Shown: positions 58,583 through 64,000 of the stretch, piece by piece | Position numbering within the stretch: the first letter of the stretch is position 1 | Layout: each line of letters opens with the position of its first letter | DNA from: Streptomyces orinoci | Lineage (GTDB): Bacteria > Actinomycetota > Actinomycetes > Streptomycetales > Streptomycetaceae | NCBI RefSeq assembly: GCF_003121295.1 | Contig: NZ_PHNC01000031.1 | Coordinates: forward strand, 498,439 to 562,438 | Direction of reading: 5' to 3' | Length of the DNA stretch: 64,000 nucleotides | Notes under the pieces: model-generated | What the model was told of the DNA's origin: nothing | Seen by the model: only the letters and a program-made list of their open reading frames with translations | Database searches by the model: none | Program-made: the position numbers and the translations under genes

Positions 58583-59320
58583 TCAGCGCACTGGGCCCAG
58601 TTGGCGCTTGGGGCGCTGGGCAGACTGTTCCGCGCCCGCCCCGGCCCCGCTCGTACCGCCGCCCCTCGCCCAGAGGGAGCGGACATGGCCGAGGTGGCGG
58701 GCCATGCACTTCTCGGCCCCCTTGGCGTCGCCGGCGAGCATCAGGTCGAGCAGTTCCAGGTGCTCCTCGGCGGAGGGGATGAGTTCGCCGCGCTCGTCCA
58801 GCGCCGTCAGCCCATAGAGCCGGGAGCGCTTGCGCAGGTCGCTGACCGTCTCCACCAGGCGCTCATTGCCCGAGAGAGCCAGCAGGGTGAGATGGAACTG
58901 CCGGTCGGCCTCCAGGTAGCCGATGAGGTCGTGTTCCCGTGCGGCTCGCACGATCTCCTCGGCGACCGGGCGCAGGGCCTCCAGGTCCTCCCGGGAGGCG
59001 GTCCTGGTGACCCGGCCGACCATGGGCACCTCGATCAGGGTGCGGATCTCGGTGTACTGGTCGAGGTCGCGCTCATTGACCTCGGTGACCCGGAAACCCT
59101 TGTTGCGGACCGGCTCGACCAGACCCTCACGGGCGAGATCGAGCATCGCCTCCCGCACGGGGGTGGCGGAGATGCCGAAGTCGTCGGCGAGCACCGGGGC
59201 CGAGTAGACCTGGCCCGGGCGGAGTTCACCGGAGATCAGCGCGGCGCGCAGGGCATGGGCGACCTGGTCGCGCAGCCGTTCCCTGGTGGTGATGAGGTTC
59301 CGCGCACTCAGGTGCCCCAT
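58583..59320 (-). CDS. GntR/FadR-family (FCD) transcriptional regulator
   Basis: A 245-residue regulator with N-terminal winged helix (ALISGELRPGQVYSAPVLAD, then GISATPVREAMLDLAREGLV) and an all-helical FCD ligand domain with its metal-binding His and Asp (DRQFHLTLLALSGN and H in CMARHLGH). It precedes a hydrolase gene and follows the hydroxyproline genes, all leftward. A GTGACATT sequence occurs before it and before the dapA-like gene, a possible shared operator. The likely effector is a hydroxyproline metabolite. Confidence 0.89.
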   Translation of the reverse strand: MGHLSARNLITTRERLRDQVAHALRAALISGELRPGQVYSAPVLADDFGISATPVREAMLDLAREGLVEPVRNKGFRVTEVNERDLDQYTEIRTLIEVPMVGRVTRTASREDLEALRPVAEEIVRAAREHDLIGYLEADRQFHLTLLALSGNERLVETVSDLRKRSRLYGLTALDERGELIPSAEEHLELLDLMLAGDAKGAEKCMARHLGHVRSLWARGGGTSGAGAGAEQSAQRPKRQLGPVR

Positions 59321-59358
59321 GACATTCCTTCCGGTGACCGAGCGGACCCCCAGCGTAC

Positions 59359-59366
59359 AATGTCAC
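59359..59366. promoter_or_regulatory. Candidate GntR site, copy 1
   Basis: AATGTCAC (GTGACATT on the minus strand) in the context GTACAATGTCACGTTG sits 39 bases before the GntR start codon, overlapping the end of the aldehyde dehydrogenase gene. The same eight bases occur before the dapA-like gene at 62726. Confidence 0.4.
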
Positions 59367-60742
59367 GTTGCTTTGGTCGGTACCAATGTGTAGGTCCTGC
59401 CTGCGGTGTAGAACTCCAGCGCCGCGCGGCCCTGTTCGCGGGGACCGTGGCCGGAGGCTTTGGCCCCGCCGAAGGGCAGATGGAAATCCACGCCGGTGGA
59501 CGGGGCGTTGACGCGGATCAGGCCGGTGTCCAGTTGGTCCAGGCCGTGGAGCGCGGTGTCGAGGTCGCCGGTGTGCACCGAGGTCACCAGGCCATAGGGC
59601 ACCGAGTTGGTGATGCGCACCGCCTGGTCCAGGCCGTCAGCGGGCAGCAGGACGGCCAGGGGGCCGAATACCTCCTCGCGCAGCAGGCGGTGGCCGGGAG
59701 GCACCTTCTCGGCCAGGACGGGGGCGGTGTACCAGCCGGGTCCGGCGGGGGAGTTGCCGCCGGTCAGCAGGGAGAGCCCTTCGAAGGCCCGGGTGACCCG
59801 GTCGCGGGCCTGCTCGCTGATCAGCGGACCGCATACGGTGGCCGGCTGGGCCGGGTCGCCTACCGGGAGGGCGCGCAGGGCCTCGGTCAGGGCCTCGCGC
59901 AGCGGGTCGAGGGCCGCACCGACCGCGATCACCCTGCTGGTGGCCGTGCACTTCTGCCCGGCGTATCCGGCGATGGCGGCGGCGATCTCGGTGGCGGCCC
60001 GGCCGATGTCGGCGTCGGGCAGCACGATGGCGGCATTGAGTCCGCCCATCTCGGCCTGGACCGGCACCCCCCGGGCGGTGGCGGCCTGGACCACCGACCT
60101 TCCGACGCCGGTGGAGCCGGTGAAGGAGAGGACATCGGCGGCTGCGGTGATGGCCTCGCCCTCGGCAGGGCCGCCCGGCACCACGGTGAACACCCCGTCC
60201 GGGAGGGCACCTTGGGCCAGCTCGGCCAGGCGCAGGGCGCAGGCGGTGGCCTCCGGAGCGGGTTTGAGGACGACGGTGTTCCCGGCCGCCAGGGCCGGGG
60301 CCGCCTTCCAACTGGGAATGGCGAAGGGGAAGTTCCAGGGGGTGATGAGTCCGGCTACACCATGGGGGCGTCGCCGGGTGAGCAACAGACCGGGCCCGCC
60401 GGCCGGTTCATGAACGGCGCCGGTGGGCTCATAGGGGGCCTGGGCGTAGTAGCGCCAGATGGCCACCGTGCGGGCCACTTCGGCCCGGGCCTCGGTGAGC
60501 GGTTTGCCCACCTCGCGTACGACCAGACCGGCCAGTTCACCGGCCGCCGCCTCGATGGCGGCGGCCAGGGCGGCCAGGGCGGCCGAGCGCGCGGCCGCTC
60601 CGCCGGCCAGCCAGCCGGGCTGGGCGGTCCGGGCCCGGTCCACGGCCTCGGTGGCGGCCGCGGCACCGGGCAGCGGCCGCCGTACCAGTACATCGGAGGG
60701 GTCGGCCGGGTTGTGCGACAGAAGCAGTGGGGCGGCGGTCAC
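59363..60742 (-). CDS. Aldehyde dehydrogenase, probable alpha-ketoglutarate semialdehyde type
   Basis: A 459-residue NAD(P)-dependent aldehyde dehydrogenase. TPWNFPFAIPSWKAAPALAAG (core TPWNFPFAIPSWK) and FTGSTGVGRSV bind cofactor; the general base Glu lies in QAEMGGLN and the nucleophile Cys in GYAGQKCTATSRV. In this operon the expected step is 2,5-dioxopentanoate to 2-oxoglutarate, the end of the hydroxyproline route. Its start overlaps the epimerase stop by four bases. Confidence 0.9.
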   Translation of the reverse strand: MTAAPLLLSHNPADPSDVLVRRPLPGAAAATEAVDRARTAQPGWLAGGAAARSAALAALAAAIEAAAGELAGLVVREVGKPLTEARAEVARTVAIWRYYAQAPYEPTGAVHEPAGGPGLLLTRRRPHGVAGLITPWNFPFAIPSWKAAPALAAGNTVVLKPAPEATACALRLAELAQGALPDGVFTVVPGGPAEGEAITAAADVLSFTGSTGVGRSVVQAATARGVPVQAEMGGLNAAIVLPDADIGRAATEIAAAIAGYAGQKCTATSRVIAVGAALDPLREALTEALRALPVGDPAQPATVCGPLISEQARDRVTRAFEGLSLLTGGNSPAGPGWYTAPVLAEKVPPGHRLLREEVFGPLAVLLPADGLDQAVRITNSVPYGLVTSVHTGDLDTALHGLDQLDTGLIRVNAPSTGVDFHLPFGGAKASGHGPREQGRAALEFYTAGRTYTLVPTKAT

Positions 60743-61743
60743 AGGAGGAAGCCTCCGGGGAAGGGGTCGTCCGGGTCGAGGAAGTACTGGGCGGTGCCGG
60801 TGATCCAGGCGCGGCCGGTGATGGCGGGGACCACGGCGGGGATGCCGCCGATCTCCGTCCGTCCGGTCAGCCGTCCGGTGAACTCGGTGCCCAGGAAGGA
60901 CTCATTGATGAAGTCCTGTTCCAGCGGCAGTTCACCGCGGGCGTGGAGCTGGGCCATCCTCGCCGAGGTGCCGGTGCCACAGGGCGAGCGGTCGAACCAG
61001 CCGGGGTGGATGGCCATGGCATGCCGGGAGCGGCGGGCGTTGGAGCCGGGGGCGGCGAGGTAGACATGTTTAAGACCGTTGATCTCCGGTCTTTCCGGGT
61101 GGACGGGCCGGTCCGGGGAGGCGTTGACCGCGTCCATGATGGCCAGCCCGGCGGCCAGCAGGTCATCCCGCCGGGCCCGGTCGAAGGGCAGGCCGAGGGC
61201 GTCCAGTTCGACAAAGGCGTAGAAGTTGCCGCCGAAGGCCAGGTCATAGGTGACCGTGCCATGTCCGGGCACCGTCACCTTGCGGTCCAGGCCCATGCTG
61301 AAGGCGGGGACATTGGTGAAGGTGACGGCCTTGGCCGCGCCGTCCACCACCCGTACCTCGGCCGATACCAGCCCGGCGGGGGTGTCCAGCCGCACCGTGG
61401 TGACCGGCTCGACCACCGGCACCATTCCCGTCTCCACCAGCACGGTGGCCACCCCGATGGTGCCGTGGCCGCACATCGGCAGCAGGCCGGAGACCTCGAT
61501 ATAGAGCACCCCGTAGTCGGCGTCCGGCCGGGTCGGCGGCTGGAGGATGGCGCCGCTCATCGAGGCATGGCCGCGCGGCTCGTACATCAGCAGGGTGCGC
61601 AGATGGTCCAGGTGCTCGATGAAGTGCAGCCGACGTTCGGCCATGGTGGCGCCGGGGATCACCCCCACCCCGCCGGTGATGACACGGGTGGGCATGCCCT
61701 CGGTGTGGGAATCGACGGCATGGAAGACATGACGGGTGCGCAA
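60739..61743 (-). CDS. Proline racemase-family 4-hydroxyproline epimerase
   Basis: A 334-residue cofactor-independent epimerase that inverts C2 of trans-4-hydroxyproline to the cis-D form. Both catalytic cysteines are present, Cys91 in PMCGHGTIG and Cys255 in SPCGTGTS, as in true racemases and epimerases and unlike the Thr-containing dehydratases. HAVDSHTEGMPTRVITGG is the typical start. It lies between the deaminase and dehydrogenase genes. Confidence 0.93.
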   Translation of the reverse strand: MRTRHVFHAVDSHTEGMPTRVITGGVGVIPGATMAERRLHFIEHLDHLRTLLMYEPRGHASMSGAILQPPTRPDADYGVLYIEVSGLLPMCGHGTIGVATVLVETGMVPVVEPVTTVRLDTPAGLVSAEVRVVDGAAKAVTFTNVPAFSMGLDRKVTVPGHGTVTYDLAFGGNFYAFVELDALGLPFDRARRDDLLAAGLAIMDAVNASPDRPVHPERPEINGLKHVYLAAPGSNARRSRHAMAIHPGWFDRSPCGTGTSARMAQLHARGELPLEQDFINESFLGTEFTGRLTGRTEIGGIPAVVPAITGRAWITGTAQYFLDPDDPFPGGFLL

Positions 61744-61794
61744 CGGGCGTCCCTTTCACGGGTCGGCGGTCGGCGGTCGGGGAGCGGGGGTTGG

Positions 61795-62703
61795 TCAGTG
61801 GTGGCCGGCGGCTATCGCCTTCTCGGTGGCGGCCCTTACCTGGGCCTCGGCCTCGCCGGTCAGGGGGAAGCGCGGCGGCCGGGTGGGTCCGCCATGGCGG
61901 TCGGCGAGGTCCATGGACAGCTTGATGGCCTGTACGAACTCGGTCTTGGAGTCCCAGCGCAGCAGCGGGTGCAGCGACTGGTAGAGCGGGAGGGCGGTGT
62001 GCAGGTCCTTGGCGACGGCGGCACGGTAGAGCTCGGCGCAGCTGGCCGGGAAGGCGTTGGGGTAGCCGGCCACCCAGCCGACCGCGCCGGCGAGCGCCAG
62101 CTCCAGCAGGACGTCGTCCGCGCCGATCAACAGGTCCAGCTCCGGGGCGAGTTCGGCCAGTTCATAGGCGCGGCGCACATCGCCGCTGAACTCCTTGACG
62201 GCCACGATGGAGCCCTCGCCATGCAGCCGGGCGAGCAGTTCGGGGGTGAGGTCGGTCTTGGTGTCGATGGGGTTGTTGTAGGCCACCACCGGCAGCCCGG
62301 CCTTGGCGGCCTCGGCGTAGTGGGCAAGGACGGCCCGGCGGTCGGCGCGGTAGGCGTTGGGCGGCAGCAGCAGCACCGAGCCACAGCCCAGCTCGGCCGC
62401 CTGCTCGGCCCAGTGGCGGGCTTCGGCGCTGCCATAGGCGGCGACCCCGGGCATCACCCTGGCCGGATCGCCCGCCGCTTCCGCGGCGGTACGCACCACC
62501 CGGGCGCGTTCCTCGGCGGTAAGGGTCTGGTACTCGCCCAGCGAACCGTTGGGCACCACCCCGTCACAGCCGGAGTCGATCAGCCGGCGGACGTGTCCGG
62601 CATAGGCGTCGTAGTCGATGGAGAGGTCCTCGCGCAGCGGGAGCGCGGTGGCCACCATGATTCCCCGCCAGGGGCGGTCGGCGGTCCAGGTGATCTCGGG
62701 CAT
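61795..62703 (-). CDS. DapA-family pyrroline-hydroxycarboxylate deaminase-like enzyme
   Basis: A 302-residue TIM-barrel lyase of the dihydrodipicolinate synthase/N-acetylneuraminate lyase family. The Schiff-base Lys170 lies in IVAVKEFSG and Tyr142 in VVAYNNP; GSLGEYQTLT replaces the GTTGE substrate loop. In this operon it most likely turns delta-1-pyrroline-4-hydroxy-2-carboxylate into 2,5-dioxopentanoate. It is unlikely to serve lysine synthesis. Confidence 0.88.
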   Translation of the reverse strand: MPEITWTADRPWRGIMVATALPLREDLSIDYDAYAGHVRRLIDSGCDGVVPNGSLGEYQTLTAEERARVVRTAAEAAGDPARVMPGVAAYGSAEARHWAEQAAELGCGSVLLLPPNAYRADRRAVLAHYAEAAKAGLPVVAYNNPIDTKTDLTPELLARLHGEGSIVAVKEFSGDVRRAYELAELAPELDLLIGADDVLLELALAGAVGWVAGYPNAFPASCAELYRAAVAKDLHTALPLYQSLHPLLRWDSKTEFVQAIKLSMDLADRHGGPTRPPRFPLTGEAEAQVRAATEKAIAAGHH

Positions 62704-62725
62704 GCCATTGACCCTTCTATATCGT

Positions 62726-62733
62726 GTGACATT
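62726..62733. promoter_or_regulatory. Candidate GntR site, copy 2
   Basis: GTGACATT in the AT-rich context ATATCGTGTGACATTTTATTG lies 23 bases before the dapA-like start codon. AT-rich sequence is rare here, which supports a promoter or operator. Confidence 0.45.
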
Positions 62734-62793
62734 TTATTGATGGGCGCAGTGCCCCACAAGAGCCGAGTGCCCACAAGCGGCTTAGGGGCAAGG

Positions 62794-64000
62794 TCAGTTG
62801 GGCTCGTCAAGAGCGGCCAGAGTGCCCAGCGGCACCGGAACCGCGAATGGCCGCCGCTCCTCCGAGGCCGCCGCACCCCCGCCGCCCGCCGCCAGGCAGG
62901 CCACCGCCGCGCCGCACATCCGCCCCTGGCACCAGCCCATCCCGGCCCGGGTGAGCAGCTTGACCGTACGGGCGTCCCGGGCCCCCAGTTCGGCGACCGC
63001 CTCCCGGATGCTCCCCGCGGTCACCTCCTCGCAACGGCACACCTCGGTGCCGTCCTGGAGCCAGTGCGTCCAGCCGGGGCCGGGGCGGTGGGCGGCGCCC
63101 ATGGCCTCGGCGAAGCGGCGCATCCGGTCCCGGCGGCGGCGCAGTTCGCGGACGCGTGCGGGGGCCGGGCGTCCGCTCAGCCGGTGTGCCACCGCCAGGG
63201 CGGCCAGTTCCCCTTCCACCGCGGCCAGTTGCCAGCCGCCGATGCCGCCGGTCTCGCCCGCGGCCCACAGGCCGGGGACCGAGGTCTGCTGCCGGTCGTC
63301 CAGTACCAGCACCGAGGTGCCGTCCGGTGCCTGCCGGGTCGCACAGCCCAGCGCGGTGGCCAGTTCGATCCGCGGGACCAGCCCATGACCCACGGCCAGG
63401 GCGTCGCAGGCGATCCGGCGGCCAGTGCCCGGCAGGGGACGCCAGTCGCGGTCCAGCCGCCGCACGGTGACCGCCTCCACCCGGTCGGTGCCATGCACCT
63501 CGGTGACCGCGCTACGGGTGCTCAGCCGCACCCGGTGGCGGGCCAACACCTTTGCGTGCAGCGCCCCTTCGGCCAGTTTGCCGGGGTTGGCCGCCAGCGC
63601 CCCCGGGTGCCGGGCATAGCCCAGATACCCGGCGGCCTCCGCCACCAGTGGCACCCGGGCCCCGGCGGTGGCCAGCGAGGAGGCCGCCGCCAGCAGCAGC
63701 GGCCCGCTGCCCGCCACCACGATCCGCCGGCCGGGCAGCACCAGGCCGGACTTGAGCATCGCCTGAACACCCCCGGCGCTCACCACTCCGGGCAGCGTCC
63801 AGCCGGGAAAGGGCAGTTGGCGCTCATAGGCGCCGGTGGCCAGCAGCAGGGCGCGGGCGCGGATACACACCGGGCGCTGCTCCTCGCCGTCGGCTCCGGT
63901 GAGGGCATGCACCGCCCATGGCAGATCGCCGTCCCTGGTGACTGTCCACACATGGTGGCCGGTCAGATGGTCCACCGCACTGGCCGCCAGACGGGAGCGC
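62794..64000 (-). CDS. FAD-dependent oxidoreductase, probable D-hydroxyproline dehydrogenase subunit (partial)
   Basis: The right-hand (5') end is cut by the window; the frame is open to base 64000 and the N-terminal FAD-binding GxGxxG is missing, so at least the first about 80 residues lie outside. Visible parts are ARALLLATGAYERQLPFPGW, the NAD-like GRRIVVAGSGPLLLAAASSL, FAD-binding GLWAAGETGGIGGW and a C-terminal BFD-like [2Fe-2S] domain (VCRCEEVTAGSI ... MGWCQGRMC). This matches the large subunit of HcnA-type amine dehydrogenases. It would oxidise cis-4-hydroxy-D-proline, the epimerase product, as the first gene seen of the operon. Confidence 0.86.
   Translation of the reverse strand, partial: RSRLAASAVDHLTGHHVWTVTRDGDLPWAVHALTGADGEEQRPVCIRARALLLATGAYERQLPFPGWTLPGVVSAGGVQAMLKSGLVLPGRRIVVAGSGPLLLAAASSLATAGARVPLVAEAAGYLGYARHPGALAANPGKLAEGALHAKVLARHRVRLSTRSAVTEVHGTDRVEAVTVRRLDRDWRPLPGTGRRIACDALAVGHGLVPRIELATALGCATRQAPDGTSVLVLDDRQQTSVPGLWAAGETGGIGGWQLAAVEGELAALAVAHRLSGRPAPARVRELRRRRDRMRRFAEAMGAAHRPGPGWTHWLQDGTEVCRCEEVTAGSIREAVAELGARDARTVKLLTRAGMGWCQGRMCGAAVACLAAGGGGAAASEERRPFAVPVPLGTLAALDEPN

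Noticed and set aside
58193..61063. 956-codon plus-strand frame across the GntR, dehydrogenase and epimerase genes
   Set aside because: It is antisense to three well-recognised genes, and its Gly/Gln-rich translation has no domain. Length alone means little at this GC content.

Overview
The window is chromosomal DNA of a high-GC actinomycete, almost certainly Streptomyces or a very close relative. The evidence is very high GC with strong third-position bias, GTG starts, tandem SigN/SigF-type developmental sigma factors, a rodlin (a spore-sheath protein family known from Streptomyces), Streptomyces-type two-component systems, and a housekeeping block of tadA, upp, tRNA-Ser genes, SRP RNA, dnaX, ybaB, recR and ask. 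No phage, transposase, CRISPR array or replication origin was found.

Layout. 0-5 kb: two regulator-controlled DHA2 efflux pumps (MFS + TetR; MFS + MarR), each with a visible palindromic operator. 5-9.6 kb: sigN- and sigF-like sigma genes, a Dabb protein, a 54-aa conserved protein and an anti-anti-sigma (STAS) protein. 9.6-16.5 kb: a RiPP locus reading leftward (radical SAM enzyme, 27-aa precursor, class III lanthionine synthetase LanKC) with a divergent NarL-type two-component system. 16.5-25 kb: tRNA-Ser(CGA), tadA and its associated protein, upp, a LytR_C protein, signal peptidase I, a HemK-like methyltransferase, an OmpR-type two-component system and a second TetR gene facing a wrecked target gene. 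25-33 kb: an M6 secreted metalloprotease, an HdeD-like membrane protein, a rodlin, a SpoIIE-type phosphatase, an Fpg/Nei glycosylase and a phosphorothioate-DNA-binding HNH endonuclease. 32.6-39.9 kb: a plant-polysaccharide island (SigE-family ECF sigma factor, a membrane-anchored partner, a GH10-RICIN-GH62 fusion and a RICIN-GH74 enzyme) in which three promoters share one two-part motif. 40-43 kb: TetR, darcynin-like protein, membrane protein and multicopper oxidase. 43.1-45.6 kb: a zinc locus (decayed Fur-family gene, His-rich protein, 34-aa Cys-rich metallothionein-like peptide, COG0523 GTPase, cysteine-free L32). 45.7-55 kb: housekeeping block followed by a sigma/anti-sigma-like pair and SURF1. 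55-64 kb: an S9 peptidase, a prolyl-iminopeptidase-like hydrolase and a GntR-controlled hydroxyproline catabolic operon that runs off the right edge.

The most unusual item is the RiPP locus. Its precursor has a textbook class III leader (ILELQ) but a 12-15 residue tail with no Cys and no Ser, so the LanKC cannot make a lanthionine or labionin ring within it, and a radical SAM enzyme is encoded immediately upstream. The next most unusual are the 34-aa, eight-cysteine peptide in the zinc locus, which is too short for ordinary ORF calling, and the shared ECF-type promoter motif of the polysaccharide island.
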